Source: UKL13-3 sp040387195 (GTDB lineage: Bacteria; Bacteroidota; Bacteroidia; UKL13-3). From it: a stretch of 64,000 nucleotides of DNA. The notes beneath the pieces were generated by a model. That model had not been told where the DNA came from and did no database searches. It worked only from the letters and a program-made list of their open reading frames with translations. Below, one piece after another: positions 25,640-33,695 of the stretch. The stretch spans positions 186,001 to 250,000 of the forward strand of contig JAZKEF010000017.1 in NCBI GenBank assembly GCA_040387195.1, given 5' to 3'. Made by a program: the position numbers and the translations under genes. Within the stretch, counting starts at the first letter, position 1. Every line of letters begins with the position of its first letter.

Positions 25640-25667
25640 CTAAATAGTATCAGTTATGTAACTAAAT
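25637..25667. promoter_or_regulatory. Candidate operator before the DoxX gene
   Basis: TAACTAAAT occurs at 25637-25645 and 25659-25667, exactly 22 bases apart (two helical turns). AGTTA-TG-TAACT at 25652-25663 is a perfect dyad overlapping the second copy. All lie in the 37-base gap ahead of the DoxX gene. Regulator unknown. Confidence 0.4.
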
Positions 25668-25676
25668 TTACTTACC

Positions 25677-26081
25677 ATGAAAAAGAGTCACAAAATCATC
25701 TATTGGGTTTCGACCATCTGGCTTGCTTTAGGTTTTATGGCAACCGGAATATTACAGTTAACAAAAGAAGAAGCGGAAGGAGCTTTGGCGCCTCCCGGTG
25801 TATGGGGCATCAAACAATTAGGCTATCCTGTTTACTTCCTCACCATCATAGCTGTATGGAAAATACTGGGAGTAATCGCATTGCTTGTGCCTAAGTTTCC
25901 CTTGCTGAAGGAATGGGCATATGCAGGCTTTTTCTTTCTGATGACGGGAGCGATATTTACGCACATGGCGACCGCAAGTCCCCTGGTTGAATTTGTTCCC
26001 TCATCATTACTGCTAACCCTCACCGTGTTATCATGGTGTTTCAGGCCTGCAGATCGAAAAATCAACCCGGTTCAACAATAA
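25677..26081 (+). CDS. DoxX-family membrane protein
   Basis: 134 residues with four predicted membrane helices (IIYWVSTIWLALGFMATGIL, YFLTIIAVWKILGVIALLV, WAYAGFFFLMTGAIFTHMA, SLLLTLTVLSW), the DoxX/YphA pattern. The motif KEWAYAGFFFLMTGA is characteristic. Family members are linked to thiosulfate:quinone oxidoreductase or to membrane redox stress complexes, but most are uncharacterised. Preceded by direct and inverted repeats that may be an operator. Confidence 0.88.
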   Translation: MKKSHKIIYWVSTIWLALGFMATGILQLTKEEAEGALAPPGVWGIKQLGYPVYFLTIIAVWKILGVIALLVPKFPLLKEWAYAGFFFLMTGAIFTHMATASPLVEFVPSSLLLTLTVLSWCFRPADRKINPVQQ

Positions 26082-26112
26082 ACATCATCAACGAATACGT
26101 TAACAATTCACT

Positions 26113-26592
26113 ATGACAAAAAGTAACTTAATGGAAATGAACAATGTGGGGATCGTTGTTGCATCCCTTGATAAAGCCATTTCCTTTTTTACTGAAATCG
26201 GACTCACACTGGAAGGACGTGCAATGGTTGAAGGTGAATGGGCCGGACGTGTAACAGGACTGGGAAATCAATCGGTAGAGATTGCCATGATGGTTACTCC
26301 TGACGGACACAGCCGGCTTGAACTTTCACAATTTCTCGCCCCTCAAACCATATCAGACCATCGGACAGCTCCGGTAAACTCACTGGGTTATCTCCGTGTG
26401 ATGTTCCGGGTCGACAATCTTGACGAATTGTTATCCAGGCTTGAGAAGCACGGTGCGGAAGTGGTTGGAGAAGTGGTGAACTATGAGAATATTTACCGGC
26501 TGTGTTACATCCGTGGGGTGGAAGGTCTCCTGATAGGATTGGCCGAACAGCTCGGCCATCAAACTGCAACAGATATGTTAGACAAACCCTGA
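26113..26592 (+). CDS. VOC/glyoxalase-fold protein
   Basis: 159 residues: MNNVGIVVASLDKAISFFTE opens the first VOC module, VEIAMMVTPDGHSRLELSQF its metal-binding strand (Glu), and LRVMFRVDNLDELLSRLEKHG opens the second, followed by YENIYRLCYIRGVEGLLIGLAE with the second Glu-type end. Resembles glyoxalase I/extradiol dioxygenase-type hydrolases or lyases. Substrate unknown. Follows the DoxX gene by 31 bases and may share its transcript. Confidence 0.88.
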   Translation: MTKSNLMEMNNVGIVVASLDKAISFFTEIGLTLEGRAMVEGEWAGRVTGLGNQSVEIAMMVTPDGHSRLELSQFLAPQTISDHRTAPVNSLGYLRVMFRVDNLDELLSRLEKHGAEVVGEVVNYENIYRLCYIRGVEGLLIGLAEQLGHQTATDMLDKP

Positions 26593-26710
26593 CAAGGAAG
26601 AGTTGTTGCTAAAAGTTGCACGACACGGATCATCCTTATCGTTTAATCCACTGTATTGCTAATCGACACAATTTATATCACCTAAAAGAGGAAAAATAAA
26701 GGCTAAGAAA

Positions 26711-26756
26711 TTTGCGCAGTCAAATAACTGCATTATATTTGCAGTCGAATGGCTGC
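26711..26756 (+). promoter_or_regulatory. Promoter and twin operators of the ArsR-AHSA1 operon
   Basis: TTTG (26711-26714), a 19-base spacer and TATATTTG (26734-26741) match the phylum consensus. Two related dyads embrace it: GCAGTCAAATAACTGC (26716-26731) in the spacer and GCAGTCGAATGGCTGC (26741-26756) from the last base of the -7 box over the start site. Centres are 25 bases apart. The arrangement indicates repression by the ArsR-type regulator encoded at once downstream. Confidence 0.8.
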
Positions 26757-26761
26757 ATAAA

Positions 26762-27088
26762 ATGGAAACACGTAGAGATATATTTCAGGCAATAGCGGAC
26801 CCCACACGTAGGGCAATATTGAGTTTGCTGGCATTTCAGGCAATGACCCCCGGGGCGATAGCGGAAAATTTTGATTCCACACGACAAACAATTTCAAAGC
26901 ATATTCAAATCTTAACAGAATGCGAACTTGTAAAACAAGAGCAGAAAGGACGTGAAATATACTATCACTTTAATCCTGCAAAAATGAAAGAAGTGTCGGA
27001 TTGGGTGAATCAATACCAACAGTTTTGGGAAAAGAAACTTGACTCATTGGAAAATTACCTGGCCAACCTTCAACAAAAGAAAAAATAG
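26762..27088 (+). CDS. ArsR/SdpR-family winged-helix repressor
   Basis: 108 residues. RDIFQAIADPTRRAILSLLA is the ArsR opening; the recognition helix lies in NFDSTRQTISKHIQILTECELV, and KGREIYYHFNP is the wing. Metal-binding Cys pairs of ArsR/SmtB sensors are absent, placing it with SdpR-like, AHSA1-linked regulators that do not sense metal. The AHSA1 gene follows after four bases and the promoter carries two dyads, so autoregulation of a two-gene operon is likely. Confidence 0.93.
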   Translation: METRRDIFQAIADPTRRAILSLLAFQAMTPGAIAENFDSTRQTISKHIQILTECELVKQEQKGREIYYHFNPAKMKEVSDWVNQYQQFWEKKLDSLENYLANLQQKKK

Positions 27089-27092
27089 GAAG

Positions 27093-27566
27093 ATGGAATA
27101 CAATACATTCAGACTGGAAGAGAATATTATTATACATACAAGGCTACTTGATGCCCCAAGAGAGTTGGTTTGGGAGGTATGGACCAATCCTGAACATATA
27201 AAAGAATGGTGGGGACCAAACGGGTTTTCACTCACTACGAAATCGATGACTGTAGAACAGGGCCAAAACTGGGATTTTATCATGCACGGCATGGGGCGGG
27301 ATTGGGACAACAAGATTGAGTATGTGGAAGTGAAAAAACCTTCGTTGTTATCCTACAAACATTCCGGTGCACAAAGCGAAGAGTACAACTTTACCGTTTC
27401 CGTTTCATTTGAAGAGGTTGAAGGAAAAACCTTGCTCACGATGAAATCGGTGTTTAAGTCGAAAGCCATTATTGAAGAATTGAACAGGAAGGTAAATGCC
27501 ATTGAAGGCGGCAAGCAGACATTAAACCGGCTTGAAGAATATGTTAATCTATTGGTTAAAGAATGA
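27093..27566 (+). CDS. AHSA1/SRPBCC domain protein
   Basis: 157 residues of the activator of Hsp90 ATPase homologue 1-like group: ARELVWEVWTNPEHIKEWWG has its analogue here as DAPRELVWEVWTNPEHIK with EWWGPNGF, the family signature, followed by YVEVKKPSLLSYKH and a long C-terminal helix that caps the ligand cavity. I start at 27093 (MEYNTFRLEE, with AGGA just upstream) because the longer in-frame start at 27039 overlaps the ArsR gene by 50 bases. It is almost always found behind such ArsR genes; ligand unknown. Confidence 0.9.
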   Translation: MEYNTFRLEENIIIHTRLLDAPRELVWEVWTNPEHIKEWWGPNGFSLTTKSMTVEQGQNWDFIMHGMGRDWDNKIEYVEVKKPSLLSYKHSGAQSEEYNFTVSVSFEEVEGKTLLTMKSVFKSKAIIEELNRKVNAIEGGKQTLNRLEEYVNLLVKE

Positions 27567-27606
27567 GTACAGTACTAACAATAAACAACATTAAAGACAA
27601 AAGAAT

Positions 27607-28179
27607 ATGAGAAAAGTAATTTCATTTATGCACGTATCGCTTGACGGTTTTGTATCAGGACTAAACGGAGAATTGGACTGGGCAAAGGTTGATGAAGAAC
27701 TATTTACTTATGTCGGTGACCGGATTAGTAAAGGTGACACCGCATTATACGGTCGGGTAACCTATGAGCTGATGGAGAGTTACTGGCCTACAGCAGGCGA
27801 ATCGCCAACAGCCAGCCGGCATGATATTGAACATGCAAAATGGTATAAGCAAGTTCACAAGGTTGTGTTGTCCAAAACAATGAAAGACGAAGGACTGACG
27901 AACACCACAATCATAAGCGACAACCTTTCGGAAAGAATAAACGAACTCAAACAATCCGGGAGTGAGGATATCTTGCTTTTTGGCAGCCCCACAGCAACAC
28001 ACTCGTTGATGCAGCTGGGTTTGATTGACGGATACTGGTTGTTTTTGAACCCGATTATTCTTGGACAAGGTATTCCATTGTTTGTTGAAGCTAAGGATAA
28101 AACAAAACTAACACTATTGAATAGCCGGCAATTTGCTTCGGGGGTAATAGAACTGAATTATACCGTGGACAGTCAATGA
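27607..28179 (+). CDS. Dihydrofolate reductase-fold protein (RibD C-terminal type)
   Basis: 190 residues of the DHFR/RibD-C superfamily. MRKVISFMHVSLDGFVSGLNG opens the fold, GDTALYGRVTYELMESYWP is the second conserved block, and GSEDILLFGSPTATHSLMQLG with GYWLFLNPIILGQGIPLF forms the NADPH-side and C-terminal blocks. Such stand-alone members are not true folate reductases; substrate unknown. A paralogue follows at 28308 with about a third of residues shared by eye. Confidence 0.88.
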   Translation: MRKVISFMHVSLDGFVSGLNGELDWAKVDEELFTYVGDRISKGDTALYGRVTYELMESYWPTAGESPTASRHDIEHAKWYKQVHKVVLSKTMKDEGLTNTTIISDNLSERINELKQSGSEDILLFGSPTATHSLMQLGLIDGYWLFLNPIILGQGIPLFVEAKDKTKLTLLNSRQFASGVIELNYTVDSQ

Positions 28180-28211
28180 TTGCCAACTATGTTATCCAAT
28201 TAATCTGTGCA

Positions 28212-28228
28212 TCGCGATAGCTATCGGG
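28212..28228. repeat. Dispersed palindrome TCGCGATAGCTATCGGG, copy 1
   Basis: Contains the 12-base perfect palindrome CGATAGCTATCG. An identical 17-base copy occurs at 60726-60742. Both lie between genes. Confidence 0.6.
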
Positions 28229-28307
28229 GATGGCATTTTCTTGGAATACTTAAAGTTTGTATATTTAAACGACCATTTGTAAACAGAACTAACGGTTAAA
28301 CATAAGA

Positions 28308-28859
28308 ATGAGAAAGGTAGTTGCAGCAATCAATATGACACTTGACGGAGTTTTCGACCATACTGCCGTTGATCCGGATGAAGAAGTTCATCAGCATTAC
28401 GCTGATCTGTTGCGTAAAGGAGGCATCGCTCTATATGGAAGAATAACCTATCAACTCATGGAGTTCTGGCGAGACCTGGCGAGAAATCCTTCAGGCGATG
28501 AAACGATGGATGACTTTGCAATGGTGATGGATGCTATTCCCAAAATGGTGTTTTCCCATACGCTGAAAGAATTAGATTGGGATAGTGCAACTATAGCAAA
28601 TGAATCCATTGAAGAAGAAGTGCGCGCACTCAAAGAGCAGCCGGGTAAAGACATTTTGGTTGGTAGCAGGAGTTTAATCATGCAACTCCTGAAACTTAAG
28701 TTGATTGATGAATTGCAATTGTGTATTCATCCGATCATAGCAGGAGGAGGTATGCAGTTATTTGAAAATGTAAGTGACAGGACTCTTCTTGCACTTGCAA
28801 AGACGAAAACCCTGAGCAGTGGTGCCGTTATTCTTTATTATGAACCCAAAGAGGTATAA
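28308..28859 (+). CDS. Dihydrofolate reductase-fold protein, second copy
   Basis: 183 residues with the same block order as its upstream neighbour: MRKVVAAINMTLDGVFDHTA, GGIALYGRITYQLMEFW, GKDILVGSRSLIMQLLKLK and IDELQLCIHPIIAGGGMQLF. The last block with GGG is typical of the RibD C-terminal/YyaP-YwjB group. It probably binds NADPH, but the reaction is unknown. The two copies are separated by 128 bases holding a dispersed palindrome, so they look like separate acquisitions or an old duplication rather than one transcript. Confidence 0.88.
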   Translation: MRKVVAAINMTLDGVFDHTAVDPDEEVHQHYADLLRKGGIALYGRITYQLMEFWRDLARNPSGDETMDDFAMVMDAIPKMVFSHTLKELDWDSATIANESIEEEVRALKEQPGKDILVGSRSLIMQLLKLKLIDELQLCIHPIIAGGGMQLFENVSDRTLLALAKTKTLSSGAVILYYEPKEV

Positions 28860-28885
28860 AAGCAGCTAAACACTTAATCAATTAT

Positions 28886-29617
28886 ATGAAACAACAACTC
28901 CTGTGCATGCTCACCATTTTACTTGCTGCGTGTGGACAACAGTCTCAATCGGGTGGCAGTGCTTCGCCTGAACATAAGGCAAATGTCAACGACAGTTTGC
29001 AAGCTTTTTCCATCACAACGGCAACAGCAGATAACTTCCTGAAAGCCAAAAAAACATACACAGATCAAACGCTTTATGATACGGCAACCTATAAAAAAGT
29101 GAATGGCGCTATCAGGTTACCGGTTGATGAAAAGTGGAGACCCTTTGTGCTGTTTACCGACACGTTGTTACATACGGACAACTCAAATATCAGGGAATAC
29201 TACTATGTTGGACAATTTGATAAAATTGGATTCTACATTGTTGGAGGTAGTTTTTGGGAACATTCGGAATATTATCTCATCGACAAAAGAACCGGCAAGC
29301 AAACCATTACCTGGAGTTCACCAACCATTTCACCCAACGGTAAATTTATTGCGAACTTATCCATGATGTACGGACTTGAGGGTGTTCCCAATGGTATTCA
29401 GGTTTGGCGCGTGGACAGGCAAGAAAACAATCAGTTAGAACCTGTTTCATTGTCAAAATATGTAGAAATTGACCAGCAAATATGGGCACCGGATGACTTT
29501 GTTTGGGAAACGGATCATTCAGTCGTGTTACGAGTCGCTGGGGTTGATAAGTATATGAATGAAGATGGACAGCCGGCTGAAACCGACTTTTATTATTTGA
29601 GATTAAAACTACAGTAG
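28886..29617 (+). CDS. Hypothetical lipoprotein
   Basis: 243 residues; family not recognised. The signal MKQQLLCMLTILLAACGQQ gives a lipidated Cys at 16. A Gln/Ser/Gly-rich linker follows, then a beta-rich domain with repeats that look like propeller or sheet strands: YYLIDKRTGKQTITWSSPT, SPNGKFIANLSMM and NGIQVWRVDRQENNQLE. The SPNGK/W-bearing blades recall TolB/WD-type repeats but too few are present for a whole propeller. Lies 26 bases after the DHFR-like gene. Confidence 0.7.
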   Translation: MKQQLLCMLTILLAACGQQSQSGGSASPEHKANVNDSLQAFSITTATADNFLKAKKTYTDQTLYDTATYKKVNGAIRLPVDEKWRPFVLFTDTLLHTDNSNIREYYYVGQFDKIGFYIVGGSFWEHSEYYLIDKRTGKQTITWSSPTISPNGKFIANLSMMYGLEGVPNGIQVWRVDRQENNQLEPVSLSKYVEIDQQIWAPDDFVWETDHSVVLRVAGVDKYMNEDGQPAETDFYYLRLKLQ

Positions 29618-29637
29618 GAACAGTTGAGAAACACCGA

Positions 29638-30120
29638 ATGACAAAGCCGATTGTAAACAAAGAATTTTTACTTCAGAAAGTGGATGGGAAAGGAGGGTGG
29701 ACGTATGCGCTGATTCCGGACCTTCCGCTTGAGCGAAAACCACGTTCACTCTGGGTGAATGTGAAGGGTAGCATAGATGATCATACATTTGAAAACCTGA
29801 AGCTGGCCAAGATAAAAGCAGGAGGATATTTTTTTCCGGTGAAGGCGGAGATCCGGAAAGCCATTCGGAAACAGGCGGGTGACAGTGTAAAAATTGTGCT
29901 CTTCGAGGATCACTCTTTGTTTGAAATTCCGGAAGAGATCATTGAGTGCTTGAAAATTGAGATGGATGCCTACAAGGCGTTCATGAAGCTCAGGGAATTT
30001 CACCAGAAGGAATTTATTAAATGGATTAGTTCAGCCAAAAAGGAAGAAACCAGAGTGGAGCGGATTAATGCTACGATTGATAAATTGCTGAGGGGAGGGA
30101 AGTTGGGGGATAGGGGATAG
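29638..30120 (+). CDS. DUF1905/YdeI-like protein (OmpD-associated family)
   Basis: 160 residues. The first half is the DUF1905 beta-barrel (GGWTYALIPDLPLE, LWVNVKGSIDDH, AGGYFFPVKAEIRKAI, GDSVKIVLFED). The second half is the YdeI/OmpD-associated helical segment, FHQKEFIKWISSAKKEETR, with the KW and RI conserved residues. Molecular role is unknown; a stress or cell-envelope link has been proposed for relatives. Last in a run of small accessory genes and 21 bases after the lipoprotein. Confidence 0.85.
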   Translation: MTKPIVNKEFLLQKVDGKGGWTYALIPDLPLERKPRSLWVNVKGSIDDHTFENLKLAKIKAGGYFFPVKAEIRKAIRKQAGDSVKIVLFEDHSLFEIPEEIIECLKIEMDAYKAFMKLREFHQKEFIKWISSAKKEETRVERINATIDKLLRGGKLGDRG

Positions 30121-30188
30121 TTCATGGATCATGGTTTATAGATGATGGCGGAAAAGAGACTGGAAGATAGATGATCGAAATACATGAA

Positions 30189-30228
30189 GGCGAACGGTGA
30201 CTGAGCGGAGTCGAAGCAATCGTTCGCC
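30189..30228. repeat. Inverted repeat with a TGACTGAGC...GTCGAA core
   Basis: GGCGAACG (30189-30196) and CGTTCGCC (30221-30228) are perfect arms around GTGACTGAGCGGAGTCGAAG. The same core, with an insert, recurs at about 34399-34430, indicating a dispersed palindromic family. It sits between convergent genes. Confidence 0.6.
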
Positions 30229-30241
30229 ATTTACAAAACAA

Positions 30242-30943
30242 TTATTCGACCGGAACATTCAAAATAAACCCTACACCAAATACATTTTCGATACTGATTG
30301 TGGGATCTTCTTTCAGATACTTACGTATTTTGGTGATGAACACATCAAGACTTCTGCCTAAGAAATAATCGTTTTCACCCCATAAATTATTGAGCAGTTC
30401 TTCCCGTTTAATCACTTTATTACGTTGCGTGTCTAGGTAGTACAGGATATTGCTTTCTTTCTCGGTAATCCGTTTCACCTTACCATCAATACACAAGGAT
30501 TGGTTGGTATGGTCGAACAGGTATTTTCCGATTGTTCGGGTTTCTGATTTGGTGTTAGAGGATGTATCGGGCATTCTGCGAACCACAGCTTTTATTTTCC
30601 AAAGCAACTCTTCGGCATCAAACGGTTTGGTAATATAATCATCGGCTCCAAGGCCATATCCTTTCAGTTTATCTTCCTTTAATGTTTTTGCTGTAAGGAA
30701 AAGGATGGGAACATGTTTGTTCTTCATCCTTATTGCCGTTGCCACTGCAAATCCATCCATTTTAGGCATCATAATGTCCAGCAGGCAGATGTCGAATGTC
30801 ATACCCTGAAACGTTTTGAAGGCCATCTCTCCATCTTTACACAATGTTACAGCAAAACCCTCAGCCTCGAGGTAATCAACCAGCAGGATGCCTAAATGGA
30901 GGTCGTCTTCGGCCAGTAATATGTTCGGTTTCTGTTTAAGCAT
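30242..30943 (-). CDS. OmpR-type response regulator (RprY-like)
   Basis: 233 residues. Receiver domain with acidic pocket E12-D13-D14, phosphoacceptor D56 (DICLLDIMMP), Thr in LFLTAKT and Lys after; GADDYITKPFDAEEL closes it. The C-terminal winged helix carries LLNNLWGENDYFLGRSLDVFITKIRKYL, the OmpR/PhoB recognition helix. The start at 30943 (MLKQKPNILLAED) overlaps the kinase stop by eight bases; a longer in-frame start at 31009 is unlikely. Translational coupling to the kinase gene keeps the pair in proportion. The pair resembles the RprXY system of Bacteroides. Confidence 0.93.
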   Translation of the reverse strand: MLKQKPNILLAEDDLHLGILLVDYLEAEGFAVTLCKDGEMAFKTFQGMTFDICLLDIMMPKMDGFAVATAIRMKNKHVPILFLTAKTLKEDKLKGYGLGADDYITKPFDAEELLWKIKAVVRRMPDTSSNTKSETRTIGKYLFDHTNQSLCIDGKVKRITEKESNILYYLDTQRNKVIKREELLNNLWGENDYFLGRSLDVFITKIRKYLKEDPTISIENVFGVGFILNVPVE

Positions 30944-32168
30944 GCGGAAGTGTAATGGTGAATTGTGTGCCTTGTCCTTTTTCGCTTTCAAGTTGAAGGG
31001 TTCCTTCATGAAGCTCTACTATCTTTTTTACATAGGCCAACCCAAGTCCAAATCCTTTTACATCATGCACATCTCCGGTAGGCACCCTGAAAAATTTAGC
31101 GAAAACCTTTTCCCGGTATTCATTTGAAATTCCAATGCCGTTGTCGGAAATAACAATGCGTATATGTGCACCTGCATCGGATGTTTCAATAGAGAGTTCC
31201 GGTGTGTTGTGCGTATACTTAAGGGCATTGTCGAGTAGGTTGCAAAATGTATTCAACAGATGTGTTTGGTCTGCAGCAACCATGTATTGTGCAGCATGGA
31301 GGTTCAACCGAACGATGCCCTGTTTGTGTTCGAGTTGAATCGCGAATTGTTTGAGAGCAGTGTGCAGGAGTGCATGGATATCCAATACTGTTTTGCGAAT
31401 GGGAATTTCGCCCCGCTCCAGTGCCGTCATACTTAATACATGTTCAACCTGAATACGCAGCTTCTCATTTTCATCCAGTATGATTGCAGAGTAATGTTTC
31501 ACTTTGTCTTCCTGCTGCAGCGTTGTTTCCTTCAGCATCATTTTGCCTGCCAACGCAATATTGGTTAAGGGTGTCCTGAGCTCATGGGTCATGTTGTTTA
31601 AGAAATCTGCTGTATGCTCCGAAATTTCTTTTTCCTTTAATAGCGATAACAAGGTTCGCCAAAACAATATAAGCACAATGAGAATGAGCAATACCGAGGT
31701 GATGAAGAGCGTGCCCATTTCCGCGATGATAAATTGTTTTTTATCGGGAAAAACGAGTTTGAGCTGGAGTTTATTTTTGCCCGACATATGTTCGAGCGGT
31801 TTATAATACGTGTTGGAGAAAACAGTAGGAGCACCGGGCTTGGCTACCTCGAATGTGTAATCAACATGGAAATTGTAAAACCGCATGTAATGATTAAACA
31901 GGGAATCTATTTTACGCACCTCGTTATTTCCTAAACGGGTAATATGTGAAGCTCCTGTTTGGTCCACCGCATCATTAATATTTCTGCAGGTTTCCGTATC
32001 GGAGCCAATATCTTCGGTAGTTCTCGAGAGTACCATATTGGCTTTCTCCGCAAACAGTTCTTCTTTAATGTTGGCAGTTTGTACAATCCAGTTCACCTGA
32101 ATAATGAGCACTGCAATCAATGCCAATGAAGAGAGTACAATAAACAAATAGGTTCGGTTCAGTTTCAT
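30936..32168 (-). CDS. Sensor histidine kinase (RprX-like)
   Basis: 410 residues. Membrane helices near 8-28 and 150-172 flank a periplasmic sensor region of about 120 residues. The HisKA domain has the phosphoacceptor H195 in NNMTHELRTPLTN. The HATPase domain shows the N box NTFCNLLDNALKY, G1 SDNGIGIS and G2 GFGLGLAYVKKI. It lies upstream of, and overlaps, the response regulator, the usual order for this class in Bacteroidota. The signal is unknown. It is divergent from a cytochrome c lipoprotein gene across a 182-base gap. Confidence 0.93.
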   Translation of the reverse strand: MKLNRTYLFIVLSSLALIAVLIIQVNWIVQTANIKEELFAEKANMVLSRTTEDIGSDTETCRNINDAVDQTGASHITRLGNNEVRKIDSLFNHYMRFYNFHVDYTFEVAKPGAPTVFSNTYYKPLEHMSGKNKLQLKLVFPDKKQFIIAEMGTLFITSVLLILIVLILFWRTLLSLLKEKEISEHTADFLNNMTHELRTPLTNIALAGKMMLKETTLQQEDKVKHYSAIILDENEKLRIQVEHVLSMTALERGEIPIRKTVLDIHALLHTALKQFAIQLEHKQGIVRLNLHAAQYMVAADQTHLLNTFCNLLDNALKYTHNTPELSIETSDAGAHIRIVISDNGIGISNEYREKVFAKFFRVPTGDVHDVKGFGLGLAYVKKIVELHEGTLQLESEKGQGTQFTITLPHA

Positions 32169-32350
32169 GAATGTCTCCCAAAATTAGCTCTTTTATAACC
32201 GATACAAACAGCGTTAACAAGATATTAACAAGCCAATAACTTCTCAGTAACAAAATATGGTAAACCGTGAAACTACATTTGTTAAGCAAATTTTATGTTC
32301 CTATCCGCTCCAAAAAATAGTATTATTACCTGCTTTAAACTTTTAACAGA

Positions 32351-32752
32351 ATGAAATTAACCCAACAAACGGCAATAGCCATAACCGCTATTATCATTGC
32401 TGCATGCGGCACATCCAAAAAAAACACAACAGCCGATGTTCCACCGGCAACCCCGCCACCTGTGGTAGTAGCGAAAGCTGCCAGTGGTATTTATGCTCCT
32501 GGTGCTGAAGAGCTTGCAGCTATTCAGAAACAATATCCTGAGGTAACGATGGAGAAACTGAATGAAGGTCATGTACTATACGCCCAGGGTGCATGTGTAA
32601 ATTGCCACGGAGCTAAAACCATTTATTGGTTTAATGAAACACAATGGAAAAATATCGTTGATGATATGGCCATCAAAGCAAAAATTACAGATGACCAAAA
32701 GGATGCTGTGTATAAATACGTGTTGGCTATTGTAGCAACGCAGCCTAAATAG
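32351..32752 (+). CDS. Monoheme cytochrome c lipoprotein
   Basis: 133 residues. Lipoprotein signal with Cys at 19 (IIIAACGTS), then a Pro/Thr/Val-rich linker (PPATPPPVVV) and one heme-binding motif C82-V-N-C85-H86. The segment before it, YPEVTMEKLNEGHVLYAQG, and DDMAIKAKITDDQKDAVYKYV after it fit a small class I cytochrome c fold with Met from DDMA a possible sixth ligand. It is anchored in an envelope membrane and should pass electrons in the periplasm. Divergent from the sensor kinase. Confidence 0.88.
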   Translation: MKLTQQTAIAITAIIIAACGTSKKNTTADVPPATPPPVVVAKAASGIYAPGAEELAAIQKQYPEVTMEKLNEGHVLYAQGACVNCHGAKTIYWFNETQWKNIVDDMAIKAKITDDQKDAVYKYVLAIVATQPK

Positions 32753-32824
32753 TGTAACGTTTTTCGGTGCAGGTTTACTGGAATTTGGAGCGGAATCCAA
32801 TCACCTTTTAATCCAATTGTACCC

Positions 32825-33586
32825 ATGAAAACCATTCTTTTTATTCCGCTTATGCTCTTGTTTATCATACCCTGTTTTGCCCAGCAGGCAGGGTATGTTT
32901 ACACAGGAAGATCCAATCCTTCGGTAAACAAGGAAAAACTAACTGCTGCTGTTTTTATTGATGATGTTGCTCCTGATCTTTGGAAACACATTATTCTTCC
33001 CGCTAAAGGCCGGTTTGAACTTGACCAGCGCACCAAAACGCAGGGGTATTATGCCTATCAAACACTTATTGATTATGTTTCGGTAACGATATCGACCGAT
33101 AGTAAGGGCAGCAAACAGTCTGCCCAAAGTAAGGACGCCAAACTTACAGCAGAGCAAAAAAGTCTATTGTCAACTGTTCAGCATGGTGCCGATATCACTA
33201 TTGATATCACCTTCAACTATAAAATTGCATCCAGCGATAGCAATGCAATCAAAGGGTTTCTAAGGGTTACGGCAGTTCCTGAGCAGGAAGCTGTGTTTCC
33301 GGGAGGCAACAAACAACTCACCGCCTATATACAGGAACACATTTTTAACAGACTTACCCAACCGGGAGTGCTGGAAAAAATCCAACGTTCGGTTTTGCGC
33401 TTGACGGTAAATGAAGATGGTCACTTAAGTGATATCAAACTCACTGGAAGAGGACTGGATAAAGAGACAACACAATTGGTGCTGGATGCAATTCGCAACA
33501 TGCCCCGGTGGTTACCAGCTTCAAACGCAAAGGGAGTAAAGGTGAAACAACTCTTCAGGATACCGTTTGGTATGGATGGGTGTTAG
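32825..33586 (+). CDS. TonB C-terminal-like periplasmic protein
   Basis: 253 residues with a signal peptide ending CFAQQ. The C-terminal third has PEQEAVFPGGNKQLTAYIQE and a beta-alpha-beta ending (SVLRLTVNEDGHLSDIKLTG, MPRWLPASNAKG), the pattern of TonB C-terminal domains in Bacteroidota (FPGG near the start is typical). Unlike true TonB it lacks a membrane anchor and Pro-rich spacer, so it is likely a soluble or signal-peptide-cleaved partner rather than an energy transducer. Middle region not recognised. Next to the cytochrome gene in the same direction, 72 bases away. Confidence 0.75.
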   Translation: MKTILFIPLMLLFIIPCFAQQAGYVYTGRSNPSVNKEKLTAAVFIDDVAPDLWKHIILPAKGRFELDQRTKTQGYYAYQTLIDYVSVTISTDSKGSKQSAQSKDAKLTAEQKSLLSTVQHGADITIDITFNYKIASSDSNAIKGFLRVTAVPEQEAVFPGGNKQLTAYIQEHIFNRLTQPGVLEKIQRSVLRLTVNEDGHLSDIKLTGRGLDKETTQLVLDAIRNMPRWLPASNAKGVKVKQLFRIPFGMDGC

Positions 33587-33592
33587 GGGGAA

Positions 33593-33670
33593 TTGAGAAT
33601 TGAGGATTGAGAATTGAGAAGTATGTCACGCTGTCCCGAAAGCTTTCGGGATTATCGAAGTGAGACCGCC
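33593..33670. repeat. Heptad-like spacer followed by an 18-base palindrome
   Basis: GAATTGA/GGATTGA/GAATTGA heptads repeat from about 33589, then the perfect palindrome TCCCGAAAGCTTTCGGGA at 33634-33651. Both are in the gap between convergent genes. Such heptad-like runs recur near 4555-4618, 11935-11985 and 60570-60630. Confidence 0.55.
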
Positions 33671-33695
33671 TTGCTCGAAACAAGAAAGATGATTG

